Source: Paraburkholderia fungorum (GTDB taxonomy: Bacteria > Pseudomonadota > Gammaproteobacteria > Burkholderiales > Burkholderiaceae). From it: a stretch of 64,000 nucleotides of DNA. This document shows, one piece after another, positions 52,156 through 60,677 of this stretch. The notes under the pieces were generated by a model. That model saw only the letters and a list, made by a program, of their open reading frames with translations, had not been told where the DNA came from and searched no databases. The stretch lies in assembly GCF_003610895.1 (NCBI RefSeq), contig NZ_MCAS01000018.1, forward strand, positions 165-64,164, given 5' to 3'. Every line of letters begins with the position of its first letter. The stretch's first letter is position 1. The position numbers and the translations under genes were made by a program.

Positions 52156-52196
52156 CAAAAGCCGCCCAGGGTTCAGCACCCTTGGACGGCTTTTTG
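52156..52196. terminator. Terminator after ilvC
   Basis: A stem of GCCG/CGGC plus CCA-GGG/CCC-TTGG pairs (52161-52171 with 52179-52190), flanked by A4 and T5. It separates ilvC from the psd-pssA pair, with possible read-through. Confidence 0.8.
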
Positions 52197-52253
52197 CATT
52201 ACCGGCTGCAGCGACGATGCGCCGCGCCGGTCAGATGCGGTAAAGCTGGCTTC

Positions 52254-53270
52254 TTAGTTCTTCGACTGGTCGACGAGCTTGTTCGCAGCGATCCACGGCA
52301 TCATCGAACGCAGCTTCGCGCCCACCGTTTCGATCTGGTGCTCGGCCGTCAGACGGCGGCGCGATTGCAACGTCGGTGCGCCGGCCTTGTTTTCGATGAT
52401 GAAGCTCTTTGCGTACTCGCCGGTCTGGATGTCCGTCAGCACAGCCTTCATCGCCTTCTTCGTTTCAGCCGTCACGATACGCGGACCCGTCACGTACTCG
52501 CCATATTCGGCGTTGTTCGAGATCGAGTAGTTCATGTTCGCGATGCCGCCTTCGTAGATCAGGTCGACGATCAGCTTCAGTTCGTGCAGGCACTCGAAGT
52601 ACGCCATTTCCGGCGCGTAGCCGGCTTCCACCAGCGTTTCGAAGCCGGCCTTGATCAGGTCGACCGTACCGCCGCACAGCACGGCTTGTTCGCCGAACAG
52701 GTCGGTTTCCGTTTCTTCACGGAAATTCGTCTCGATGATGCCGGCACGGCCGCCGCCGTTCGCTGCTGCGTACGACAATGCGATGTCACGTGCTGCGCCC
52801 GACTTGTCTTGCGCAACTGCGATCAGGTGGGGCACGCCGCCACCTTGCGAGTACGTGCCGCGAACCGTGTGGCCCGGTGCCTTCGGCGCGATCATGATCA
52901 CGTCGAGGTCGGCACGCGGGATCACTTGACCGTAGTGCACGTTGAAGCCGTGTGCGAAGGCCAGTGCCGCGCCTTGCTTGGCGTTAGCGTGCACTTCCTT
53001 TGCGTAGACTTCAGCGATCTGCTCGTCCGGCAGCAGCATCATGACGACGTCCGCGCCCTTGACGGCTTCCGCCACTTCCTTGACTTGCAGGCCGGCGTTC
53101 TCAGCCTTGCTCCACGATGCGCCGCCCTTGCGCAGACCGACCGTGATGTTCACGCCGCTTTCCTTCAGGTTCAGCGCGTGAGCATGGCCTTGCGAGCCAT
53201 AGCCGATGATGGTGACTTGCTTGCCCTTGATGAGGGAGAGGTCGGCGTCCTTGTCGTAGAAAACTTTCAT
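52254..53270 (-). CDS. ilvC: Ketol-acid reductoisomerase (class I)
   Basis: 338 residues, the short class I form. It rearranges and reduces acetolactate with NADPH and Mg2+. The N-terminal Rossmann fold has IIGYGSQGHAHALNLKESG, and the Mg-binding helices include the conserved Asp and Glu residues (LFGEQAVLCGG). The ATG at 53270 matches homologues (MKVFYDKDADLSL). Confidence 0.98.
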   Translation of the reverse strand: MKVFYDKDADLSLIKGKQVTIIGYGSQGHAHALNLKESGVNITVGLRKGGASWSKAENAGLQVKEVAEAVKGADVVMMLLPDEQIAEVYAKEVHANAKQGAALAFAHGFNVHYGQVIPRADLDVIMIAPKAPGHTVRGTYSQGGGVPHLIAVAQDKSGAARDIALSYAAANGGGRAGIIETNFREETETDLFGEQAVLCGGTVDLIKAGFETLVEAGYAPEMAYFECLHELKLIVDLIYEGGIANMNYSISNNAEYGEYVTGPRIVTAETKKAMKAVLTDIQTGEYAKSFIIENKAGAPTLQSRRRLTAEHQIETVGAKLRSMMPWIAANKLVDQSKN

Positions 53271-53426
53271 GTCGGTTCCTTGGCTAAATTCGGTGAAATC
53301 AGTGAAATACAAATACTGCGAATGTTGTGTTGCTGGCCGGGCGGCGCGAGGTGCAGGCACTGCCCGGCTTCGATCGAGACGGTTAAGACGCTTAAGACGC
53401 TCAATAACCGCAACTCAGCGCGCGCG

Positions 53427-53918
53427 TCAAACCTTCAGAATGCGCTCGCCGCGGCCGATACCCGAACTGCCCGTGCGGACGGTTTCGAGAATCGCGGTCG
53501 CGTCGATCCCTTCGATGAAGGCATCGAGCTTGTCGCTCGCGCCCGTCAGTTCGATCGTGTAGGTCTTTTCTGTGACGTCGATGATGCGGCCGCGGAAAAT
53601 ATCCGACATCCGTTTCATCTCCTCACGTTCCTTGCCGACCGCCCTCACCTTGATCAACATCAGCTCGCGCTCGATGTGGGCGCCCTCGGTAAGGTCGACC
53701 ACTTTCACCACCTCGATCAGGCGGTTCAGATGCTTCGTGATCTGTTCGATCACGTCGTCCGAGCCAATGGAGACGATGGTCATGCGCGACAGCGAACGGT
53801 CTTCGGTCGGAGCCACCGTCAAGGTTTCAATGTTGTAGCCGCGTGCCGAGAACAGACCAACCACGCGTGACAACGCGCCCGGTTCGTTTTCCAGCAGGAC
53901 TGAAATGATGTGTCTCAT
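53427..53918 (-). CDS. ilvN: Acetolactate synthase small (regulatory) subunit
   Basis: 163 residues with an N-terminal ACT domain (ISVLLENEPGALSRVVGLFSARGYNIETL) that binds valine and confers feedback inhibition, and a C-terminal domain. It activates the large subunit. It lies downstream of ilvB across a 124-bp spacer that contains a well-formed hairpin. The gene could equally be called ilvH. Confidence 0.97.
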   Translation of the reverse strand: MRHIISVLLENEPGALSRVVGLFSARGYNIETLTVAPTEDRSLSRMTIVSIGSDDVIEQITKHLNRLIEVVKVVDLTEGAHIERELMLIKVRAVGKEREEMKRMSDIFRGRIIDVTEKTYTIELTGASDKLDAFIEGIDATAILETVRTGSSGIGRGERILKV

Positions 53919-53968
53919 GTTTCGCTTCTTCCAGATGTTTTGTCGATGTATGCGAGCCGGTTCGCGCC

Positions 53969-54012
53969 GCTTCGTCCGCTTTCGCCCTTTGTGAAGGCGT
54001 GCATGACGAAGC
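53969..54012 (-). ncRNA. Structured RNA element between ilvB and ilvN
   Basis: An outer 8-bp stem GCTTCGTC / GACGAAGC (53969-53976 with 54005-54012) encloses a second stem CGCCTT / AAGGGCG (53983-53989 with 53994-53999). The paired lengths and two-level shape suggest a conserved regulatory RNA. A betaproteobacterial 'ilvH RNA motif' has been reported upstream of such genes; I cannot verify that this is it. Confidence 0.45.
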
Positions 54013-54042
54013 CAACGCTGCGTTTATCTCAACGCGCCGTCG

Positions 54043-55806
54043 TTATAGATCTTCCGATCCCATGAGCATCTCAGTGATGCCCTTGCCGGCCTGAACCATC
54101 GGCCAGACGTTTTCGGTCGGATCGGTCTGGAAATCGAGAAACACCGTGCGATCTTTCAGGCGCAGCGCTTCCTTCAACGCCGGCTCCACGTCGGCCGTGC
54201 GTTCGATACGCATGCCGACATGGCCGTACGCTTCGGCGAGCTTCACGAAGTCAGGCAGCGCATCCATGTACGAATGCGAATAGCGCTTGCTGTACTCGAT
54301 CTGCTGCCACTGGCGCACCATGCCCAGATAGCGGTTGTTCAGCGAAATGATCTTCACCGGAGTCTCGTACTGCTTGCAGGTCGAGAGTTCCTGGATACAC
54401 ATCTGGATCGAGCCTTCGCCCGTGATGCAGAGCACGTCGTCGTCCGGGTGCGCCATCTTCACGCCCATCGCCGCCGGCAGGCCGAAGCCCATCGTGCCGA
54501 GGCCACCGGAATTGATCCAGCGGCGCGGCTTGTTGAAGCGATAGAACTGCGCCGCCCACATCTGGTGCTGGCCGACGTCGGAACACACGAAGGCATTGCC
54601 GTCGGTCAGCTCCCACGCCTTTTCCACCACGTACTGCGGCTTGATAATGTCGCTCTTGCGGTCGAACTTCAGGCAGTCTTTGGCGCGCCAGGCTTCGATG
54701 TCCTTCCACCAGTCGGCGAGCGCCGCGGTGTCGGGGCCATGCTCGGCCGTTTGCAGCTGCTCGATCAGCTCCTTCAGCACTTCCTTCACGTCGCCGACGA
54801 TCGGAATATCGACCTTGACGCGCTTGGAGATGGAAGAAGGATCGATGTCGATATGGATGATCTTGCGCGGGCGCGAAGCGAAGTGCGCCGGGTCGCCGAT
54901 CACACGGTCGTCGAAGCGTGCGCCGATCGCGATCAGCACGTCGCAGTGCTGCATCGCCATGTTGGCTTCGTACGTGCCGTGCATGCCGAGCATGCCGAGG
55001 AATTTCTTGTCGCTCGCGCGGTAGCCGCCCAGACCCATCAACGTATTGGTAATGGGATAGCCGAGCAGATCGGCGAACTGGTTCAGCTCACGCGACGCAT
55101 CCGCGAGGATGATGCCGCCACCGGTGTAAATGTACGGACGCTTGGCCGACAGCAGCAAGGCAACCGCCTTGCGGATCTGGCCGGAGTGTCCTTTCGTGAC
55201 CGGGTTGTACGAGCGCAGCGAAACGGTCTTGAGCGGTTCGTACTGGCACGGCGTCTTCGACACGTCTTTCGGAATGTCGATCAGCACCGGGCCGGGCCGG
55301 CCGGTACGGGCAATATAGAAAGCTTTCTTGACGGTAGCGGCGAGGTCGCGCACGTCCTTCACGAGGAAGTTGTGCTTCACGCAGGGACGCGTGATGCCGA
55401 CCGTATCGCACTCCTGGAACGCATCCTGACCGATTGCGGCAGTCGGCACCTGGCCGCTGATCACCACCAGCGGAATCGAGTCCATGTAGGCGGTGGCGAT
55501 GCCGGTCACCGCATTGGTGACGCCGGGACCGGAGGTCACGAGGCACACACCCACTTTGCCGGTGGAACGCGCATAGGCGTCAGCGGCGTGGACTGCGGCT
55601 TGTTCGTGGCGCACGAGGACGTGCTGGAATTTGTCCTGCTTGTACAGCTCGTCGTAAATGTAGAGTACCGAGCCGCCGGGATAGCCCCAGACAAACTCGA
55701 CGTCTTCGTCGGCCAGTGCCTTCATGAGCACGGTGGCGCCGATAGAGTCAGCTTCGGGATGGGGGGTCGTATCCGACGTGGAGAATTCCGCGCTGGGCAT
55801 ATTCAT
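54043..55806 (-). CDS. ilvB: Acetolactate synthase large (catalytic) subunit
   Basis: A 587-residue thiamine-diphosphate enzyme that condenses pyruvate to acetolactate, or with 2-oxobutyrate to acetohydroxybutyrate. The ThDP activating Glu is in VRHEQAAVHAADAYAR; the ThDP-Mg motif is ITGEGSIQMCIQELSTC...NNRYLG. The FAD-binding middle domain is also recognisable. It is the first gene of the ilvB-ilvN-ilvC run. Confidence 0.97.
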   Translation of the reverse strand: MNMPSAEFSTSDTTPHPEADSIGATVLMKALADEDVEFVWGYPGGSVLYIYDELYKQDKFQHVLVRHEQAAVHAADAYARSTGKVGVCLVTSGPGVTNAVTGIATAYMDSIPLVVISGQVPTAAIGQDAFQECDTVGITRPCVKHNFLVKDVRDLAATVKKAFYIARTGRPGPVLIDIPKDVSKTPCQYEPLKTVSLRSYNPVTKGHSGQIRKAVALLLSAKRPYIYTGGGIILADASRELNQFADLLGYPITNTLMGLGGYRASDKKFLGMLGMHGTYEANMAMQHCDVLIAIGARFDDRVIGDPAHFASRPRKIIHIDIDPSSISKRVKVDIPIVGDVKEVLKELIEQLQTAEHGPDTAALADWWKDIEAWRAKDCLKFDRKSDIIKPQYVVEKAWELTDGNAFVCSDVGQHQMWAAQFYRFNKPRRWINSGGLGTMGFGLPAAMGVKMAHPDDDVLCITGEGSIQMCIQELSTCKQYETPVKIISLNNRYLGMVRQWQQIEYSKRYSHSYMDALPDFVKLAEAYGHVGMRIERTADVEPALKEALRLKDRTVFLDFQTDPTENVWPMVQAGKGITEMLMGSEDL

Positions 55807-56168
55807 TTATTCACCTTTCGAATTTTCGGCAAAAAATTGATCGGGTGCTCTCTGCCGGGCTTGTGGCTCGGGTTCAAGCGGCGCGTCCAGTTGACAGGTG
55901 AGCTTCTTGGGCCACACCTCAATTGAGACAAGTCACTTATGTTGCGAACCAGCGACGATATCTGCAGATGTCCGCGCGGTCAAGCAAATATTGCCCTGGC
56001 GGGCACCCCCGAATCTCACTAATGAATAAAAACGACCGAAAACCTGTTATAGAGATGCAAGGTAGGGCGGGTTTCGCCCCAGCGGAGCGAAAGTTTGTTA
56101 GCATCCGCGAGTTTTACGACATTTTTCGACCGATTACGCGCACGCACGCTGCGCCGACCCCCAAACGG
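55807..56168. other. Divergent intergenic region, ilvB and ECF sigma gene
   Basis: This stretch includes a candidate leftward promoter (55955-55983). The rightward half encodes an open, in-frame extension of the sigma factor whose residues do not look like the family. No RNA gene or repeat was recognised. Confidence 0.4.
55955..55983 (-). promoter_or_regulatory. Candidate ilvB promoter
   Basis: Leftward -35 TTGACC (55978-55983), 17-bp spacer, -10 TATCGT (55955-55960). It would leave a leader of about 140 nt before ilvB. Confidence 0.4.
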
Positions 56169-56732
56169 ATGGCATCAGACAAGGAACTCGCCGATTTTCT
56201 GGCGGGCGTCGAAAGGCGCGCATTCAAGCAAACGGTCTACGCCGTGCGGGACGACGACGCCTCGCTCGATATCGTGCAGGACGCGATGATCAAGCTCGCC
56301 GAAAAATACGGCGACCGTCCTCCCGCCGAACTTCCGCTCCTGTTTCAGCGTATTCTCCAGAATGCGATGCACGACTATTTCCGTCGTGCGAAAGTGCGCA
56401 ATACTTGGGTTAGTCTGTTTTCTTCGCTCGGCAACGCCGACGACGACGAATTCGACCCCCTCGAAACATTCGAGGCACAGCAAGGCTCGGCGGGCTCCGA
56501 GAGCAACGAACAGAAACTCGAACGCGAACAGGTCTTACAGTTAATCGACGACGAGATCCAAAAATTACCGGCACGTCAACGGGAGGCGTTTCTCATGCGT
56601 TATTGGGAAGATATGGATGTCGCCGAGACTGCCGCCGCGATGGGCTGCTCCGAGGGTAGCGTGAAAACGCATTGCTCGCGGGCCACGCACACGCTGGCGC
56701 AAGCGCTCAAGGCTAAAGGAATCACGCTATGA
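56169..56732 (+). CDS. ECF-type RNA polymerase sigma factor
   Basis: 187 residues. Region 2 is at about 15-85 (VYAVRDDDASLDIVQDAMIKLAEKY) and region 4 at about 125-180 (LPARQREAFLMRYWEDMDVAETAAAMGCSEGSVKTHCSRA). An acidic linker (NADDDEFDPLETFEAQQ) separates them. The start MASDKELADF fits the family; the frame is open further upstream (ATG 56056) and that start cannot be excluded. Its stop overlaps the next start by 4 bp. Confidence 0.88.
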   Translation: MASDKELADFLAGVERRAFKQTVYAVRDDDASLDIVQDAMIKLAEKYGDRPPAELPLLFQRILQNAMHDYFRRAKVRNTWVSLFSSLGNADDDEFDPLETFEAQQGSAGSESNEQKLEREQVLQLIDDEIQKLPARQREAFLMRYWEDMDVAETAAAMGCSEGSVKTHCSRATHTLAQALKAKGITL

Positions 56733-57157
56733 GCTCCCTAGAAACCAAAGAACTCGAGTTCGCCCGCCAGGTGCGCCGCGCGCTCGACGAAAACGCCGCC
56801 AGTATCCCCGCCGCCACCGTCGACCGGCTCGCTGTGGCGCGCCGCGCCGCGCTTGCCCGCAAGAAGCCCGAAGCCGTGAGCGCGCCGGTGTTCGTGCCCG
56901 CTTTCGCCGGTGCCGGCATGCCGGCTGGCATGCCGCAAGTCGACATGCCACAGCGCCGCCGTTCGCCGCTGCGCCGCTTTGCGCTTGCGTGGCCGCTCGT
57001 CGCGCTGGTCGTCAGCCTCGTGGCTATCGCCTACTGGGAAGACCAGCAACGCACCGCCGAACTCGCCGATATCGATGCAGCCATGCTAAGCGACGACTTG
57101 CCGCTCAATGCCTATCTCGACCACGGTTTCAACGCGTACCTATCACGCGCCCACTGA
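56729..57157 (+). CDS. DUF3619 membrane protein, candidate anti-sigma factor
   Basis: 142 residues. An N-terminal cytosolic helical part (about 1-75, SLETKELEFARQVRRALDENAA), one transmembrane helix (about 82-102, FALAWPLVALVVSLVAIAYW) and a short periplasmic tail. Topology, size and a 4-bp overlap with the sigma gene fit an anti-sigma factor. DUF3619 has no described function that I know of, so this remains inference. Confidence 0.75.
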   Translation: MSSLETKELEFARQVRRALDENAASIPAATVDRLAVARRAALARKKPEAVSAPVFVPAFAGAGMPAGMPQVDMPQRRRSPLRRFALAWPLVALVVSLVAIAYWEDQQRTAELADIDAAMLSDDLPLNAYLDHGFNAYLSRAH

Positions 57158-57173
57158 GCGGGAGATTCTTCGG

Positions 57174-57932
57174 GTGAGTTACAAGCGCGGCTTGGCCGTT
57201 GTTTTCGGATGCGCGATCGCGGCCCTGGTGTCGTTTGCCGCGACGTATCCGCGCTTTTATCCGAGCCCGTCGACCGCCAGCGCGCCTGCCGCAGGCGGCA
57301 ACGCGCCCGCCAAGGCCCCCGCGCCCACCCTCGCTGTCGAACTGCCGGGCCTGCCCGGCAGCAAGAGTCCGATGGCATGGTCCCGCCTGAGCGCGGCCGA
57401 CCACGTCGCACTCGCGCCGTTCGCCAGCCAATGGGACTCCTTTAGCGAAGAGCGCAAGCGCAAATGGGTCAAGATCGCATCACGTTACCCGAAGTTGTCG
57501 CCTGAAGACCAAAAACGCCTGCATGACCGAATGACTGAATGGGTGCGCATGACACCCGATCAGCGGCGTGTTGCACGCGAAAACTACCAGGTGTCGAAGG
57601 AATTGCCGCGCGAAACCCGCCAGAACGCCTGGAAGGCTTATCAGCAATTGCCGGAAGAGCAGAAGGAGCGGCTCGCGGCGAGCGAGCGTAAGCGCCGGCC
57701 GAGCGTGGTGAGCGCACCGCCCTCCGGCAAGACCGAGATCAAGGGTCTGGATCGCCTCGTCAACGCCCGGGAGCACGAGGCGAGCGGCGCCGCAGCGGCG
57801 AGTGCCGCGGCTGCCGCCGCGCTGCCGAGCCCCGCCACCACGCCGGCGATTCCGGCAGCGGGCAGTTTCGTGCCCGCCATTCCGGTGCCGGTTTCGCCGT
57901 CCGAGGCGCCGTCGATCTTCAACGGCTCCTGA
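57174..57932 (+). CDS. DUF3106 domain periplasmic protein
   Basis: 252 residues, with an N-terminal hydrophobic segment (VVFGCAIAALVSFAATY) acting as signal anchor or signal peptide, an Ala/Pro-rich linker, the DUF3106 domain (about 85-175; repeated WVKIASRYPKLSPEDQKRLHDRM and MTPDQRRVARENYQV), and an Ala/Pro-rich C-terminus. The repeated 'ERKRKWVKIA..LSPEDQKR' pattern recalls periplasmic stress-sensor folds of the CpxP/ZraP kind. It starts at a GTG (57174) preceded by GGGAG. Confidence 0.72.
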   Translation: MSYKRGLAVVFGCAIAALVSFAATYPRFYPSPSTASAPAAGGNAPAKAPAPTLAVELPGLPGSKSPMAWSRLSAADHVALAPFASQWDSFSEERKRKWVKIASRYPKLSPEDQKRLHDRMTEWVRMTPDQRRVARENYQVSKELPRETRQNAWKAYQQLPEEQKERLAASERKRRPSVVSAPPSGKTEIKGLDRLVNAREHEASGAAAASAAAAAALPSPATTPAIPAAGSFVPAIPVPVSPSEAPSIFNGS

Positions 57933-57946
57933 ACGGAGCCCCGACC

Positions 57947-58468
57947 GTGTCCCAACCGCTCGCCACCTCGACACTGCCCGCCGATTCATCCTGCATTGCC
58001 CCCACGGTGCGCCGGCGCCTCGCCACGCTGCTCTACGAAGCCGTGATCCTGTTCGGCGTCGTCTTCATTGCGGCCTATCTGTTCAGCACGTTGACGCAGC
58101 AGCGCAACGGCCTCACCCATCACAACCTGCTCGCGGCATGGATCGGCCTCGTGGTCGGTCTGTATTTCGTCTGGTTCTGGACCCACAGCGGCCAGACACT
58201 GCCGATGAAAACATGGCATCTGCGCGTTGTCGCGGCCAACGGCGCGCCGCTGTCCACGGGACGCGCGGTCGTTCGTTACGTGCTGGCGTGGCTGTGGTTT
58301 TTGCCGCCGCTCGCACTGCATCCGCTGCTGGGTCTCTCCGTGCCGCAGACGCTGGTGATCGCCGCGATCTGGTTCGTGCTGTGGGCCGCCACCGGCCGCT
58401 TCGATCCGCAGCGCCAATTCCTGCACGACCGCCTCGCCGGTACGCGGATCGTTAGCGTCGCACGCTGA
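57947..58468 (+). CDS. RDD family membrane protein
   Basis: 173 residues with three to four transmembrane helices. The RDD name-giving residues are recognisable: VRRRLATLLYEAVILFG at the start of helix 1 and the C-terminal FLHDRLAGTRIV with conserved Asp-Arg. Function is unknown; some RDD proteins are linked to transport. It starts at a GTG 15 bp after the DUF3106 stop, with a GGAG site, so it belongs to the sigma operon. Confidence 0.85.
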   Translation: MSQPLATSTLPADSSCIAPTVRRRLATLLYEAVILFGVVFIAAYLFSTLTQQRNGLTHHNLLAAWIGLVVGLYFVWFWTHSGQTLPMKTWHLRVVAANGAPLSTGRAVVRYVLAWLWFLPPLALHPLLGLSVPQTLVIAAIWFVLWAATGRFDPQRQFLHDRLAGTRIVSVAR

Positions 58469-58611
58469 GCAAGCCAGCCCCCGGGCATTCACGCGCCCGC
58501 GGTTCGCGTTTGCCTGACAGCGTGTACCGCCTGCCACGACGCTTCTTCCCGCGCCGGCGCTCCCGTTGCGCCGCCCCCTCCTCCCGACACAGTAATAAGA
58601 ACTTCTCGTGA

Positions 58612-58629
58612 CTGTCACGGCACGGTCAC
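58612..58629 (+). promoter_or_regulatory. Pho-box-like direct repeat upstream of the lipid-remodelling operon
   Basis: CTGTCAC (58612-58618), four bases GGCA, CGGTCAC (58623-58629): two 7-bp direct repeats with an 11-bp period, as in the PhoB box consensus CTGTCAT-N4-CTGTCAT. A weak -10-like AATAC follows at about 58643. It lies 44 bp before the phosphoesterase start. Assignment to PhoB is inferred from spacing and pattern. Confidence 0.5.
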
Positions 58630-58673
58630 GCGCGACTGGCGCAATACGGGCACCGCAACTCGACGCGTGAGCC

Positions 58674-59615
58674 ATGGACCCCAAAACGTCCGCGACTTCC
58701 CTGTTCCGCCAGACCGGCCCGAGCGTCGACCCTGTCGCGTTCCGCCCGGAACCCAACCCTAGTCACGGACGGTCCTTGCCTGTGCCGTCACTGCCACTCG
58801 ACGCGCAAGCCGGCCATCAGGACGATGAGCACGGCGAACCGCACCGCTATCGCACCATCTGGCTGTCCGATATCCACCTCGGCTCAAGCGGTTGTCAGGC
58901 GCCGTATCTGCTCGACTTCCTGCGGCACAACGAGTCGGAATATCTGTACCTGGTGGGCGACATCATCGACGGCTGGCAGCTGAAAAAAGGCTGGTACTGG
59001 CCGCAGGCGCACAACGACGTCGTGCAGAAGGTGCTGCGCAAAGCGCGCAAAGGCACCCAGGTCATCTACGTGCCGGGCAATCACGACGAAGCCGCGCGTC
59101 AGTTCTGCGACCTCGCGTTCGGCGACATCCACGTGCGTGGCGAAGCGTTCCACACCACGCTCGCCGGCAAGCGCCTGTGGATCGTGCATGGCGATCTGTT
59201 CGACGGCGTGATCCAGCACGCCAAGTGGCTCGCCTATCTCGGCGACACGCTCTACACGATGATCCTGATCCTGAACCGCTGGTTCAACCGGATCCGCAGC
59301 CGCCTCGGTTTTCCGTACTGGTCGCTGTCGCAGTACCTGAAGCATCAGGTGAAGAACGCGGTCAATTTCATCTCGTCGTTCGAGCGCGTGATGACCGACG
59401 AAGCACGCCGCCGCGGTTGCGACGGCGTGGTCTGCGGGCACATTCACAAAGCGGAAATCCGCGAGATCGACGGTGTGCTGTATTGCAACGACGGCGATTG
59501 GGTCGAAAGCCTGTCGGCACTCGTCGAGACGTATGAAGGCGAACTCAAGGTGATCTACTGGACTGTGATGCGCGCGCCGGAAGTCAGCGTGCAGAAAGCC
59601 CGGGCGACCGCGTAG
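58674..59615 (+). CDS. COG2908 metallophosphoesterase, PlcP-like phospholipase C candidate
   Basis: 313 residues with a calcineurin-like two-metal site: D66 and H68 (WLSDIHLG), D96 (GDIIDGW), N136 and H137 (GNHDE), H172 (HGDLFD) and GHIHKAEI. It resembles the LpxH family and is often annotated as UDP-2,3-diacylglucosamine hydrolase. SDIHLG followed by GCQ, and GDIIDGW, are closer to the PlcP enzymes that turn phospholipids into diacylglycerol during phosphate starvation in rhizobia. About 60 N-terminal residues are disordered. The glycosyltransferase 30 bp downstream supports PlcP. Confidence 0.78.
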   Translation: MDPKTSATSLFRQTGPSVDPVAFRPEPNPSHGRSLPVPSLPLDAQAGHQDDEHGEPHRYRTIWLSDIHLGSSGCQAPYLLDFLRHNESEYLYLVGDIIDGWQLKKGWYWPQAHNDVVQKVLRKARKGTQVIYVPGNHDEAARQFCDLAFGDIHVRGEAFHTTLAGKRLWIVHGDLFDGVIQHAKWLAYLGDTLYTMILILNRWFNRIRSRLGFPYWSLSQYLKHQVKNAVNFISSFERVMTDEARRRGCDGVVCGHIHKAEIREIDGVLYCNDGDWVESLSALVETYEGELKVIYWTVMRAPEVSVQKARATA

Positions 59616-59645
59616 TCCCTCTCCACTTCTATTGGGCCGAAACCG

Positions 59646-60677
59646 ATGAAGATCATGATCGTCACCGACGCATGGGAACCGCAGGTCAATGGCGTCGTGC
59701 GTACGCTGAAAAACACCACCCGCGAGCTCACCGCACTCGGCCACCGCGTCGACTTGCTGACGCCGCTCGAATTCAAGACGATCCCGTGCCCGACCTATCC
59801 TGAGATTCGCCTGTCGCTGCTGCCGCGCCGCAAGCTGCGCCAGCGCATTGACGAATTCGCGCCCGACGCGCTGCACATCGCCACCGAAGGCCCGCTCGGC
59901 ATGGCCGCGCGCGCCTATGCAATCCAGCACAAGCTGCCGTTCACGACCGCCTATCACACGCGCTTTCCCGAGTACGTGCAGGCGCGTTTCGGCATTCCGC
60001 TTGGGCTTACCTACAAGTTTCTGCACTGGTTCCACAAGGCGTCGCTGGCGGTGATGGCGCCCACGCCGGTGGTCAAGTCCGACCTCGAAAAGTTCGGCTT
60101 CACCAACGTGGTGCTGTGGACTCGCGGCGTCGATCTCGACATCTTCCATCAGATGGACTCGAAGGTGCTCAACACCGCGCGGCCGATCTTTCTGTATGTG
60201 GGACGGGTGGCGGTCGAAAAGAACGTCGAGGCGTTTCTCAAGCTCGATCTGCCCGGCTCGAAGTGGGTCGCGGGCGAAGGCCCCGCACTCGCCGAACTGA
60301 AGTCGCGCTATCCGCAAGCGAATTACCTGGGCGTCCTGACGCAAGCCGAACTGGCCAAGGTCTATGCCGCCGCCGACGTATTCGTGTTCCCGAGCCGCAC
60401 CGATACGTTCGGGCTCGTGCTGCTCGAAGCGCTGGCCTGCGGCACGCCGGTCGCGGCGTATCCGGTGACCGGTCCGATCGACGTGCTCGGTGACGGCGGC
60501 GCGGGCGCCATGCACGAAGACTTGCGCGAGGCCTGCCTCGAAGCGCTGAAGATCGAACGCAGCCATGCACGCGCGTGGGCCGAACGCTTCTCGTGGGCTG
60601 CGGCGTCCGAGCAATTCGCGGCACATCTGAAACCGCTGCCGCGCACGTCGTATAGCGAGGAAAGCGCCGCCGCATGA
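59646..60677 (+). CDS. GT4-family glycosyltransferase, Agt-like (diacylglycerol glycosylation candidate)
   Basis: 343 residues with a GT-B fold. The N-domain starts IMIVTDAWEPQVNGVVRTL and has PCPTYPEIRLSL. The C-domain has the sugar-nucleotide motif FVFPSRTDTFGLVLLEALACGTPVAA, including the EX7E pair. It resembles the alphaproteobacterial Agt enzymes that add sugar to diacylglycerol when phosphate is scarce. The product could be glycolipid; other GT4 roles are possible. Confidence 0.8.
   Translation: MKIMIVTDAWEPQVNGVVRTLKNTTRELTALGHRVDLLTPLEFKTIPCPTYPEIRLSLLPRRKLRQRIDEFAPDALHIATEGPLGMAARAYAIQHKLPFTTAYHTRFPEYVQARFGIPLGLTYKFLHWFHKASLAVMAPTPVVKSDLEKFGFTNVVLWTRGVDLDIFHQMDSKVLNTARPIFLYVGRVAVEKNVEAFLKLDLPGSKWVAGEGPALAELKSRYPQANYLGVLTQAELAKVYAAADVFVFPSRTDTFGLVLLEALACGTPVAAYPVTGPIDVLGDGGAGAMHEDLREACLEALKIERSHARAWAERFSWAAASEQFAAHLKPLPRTSYSEESAAA

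Noticed and set aside
58884..60626. A 580-codon open frame opposite the phosphoesterase and glycosyltransferase genes
   Set aside because: It covers two genuine genes with intact catalytic motifs and has low-complexity Arg/His composition.
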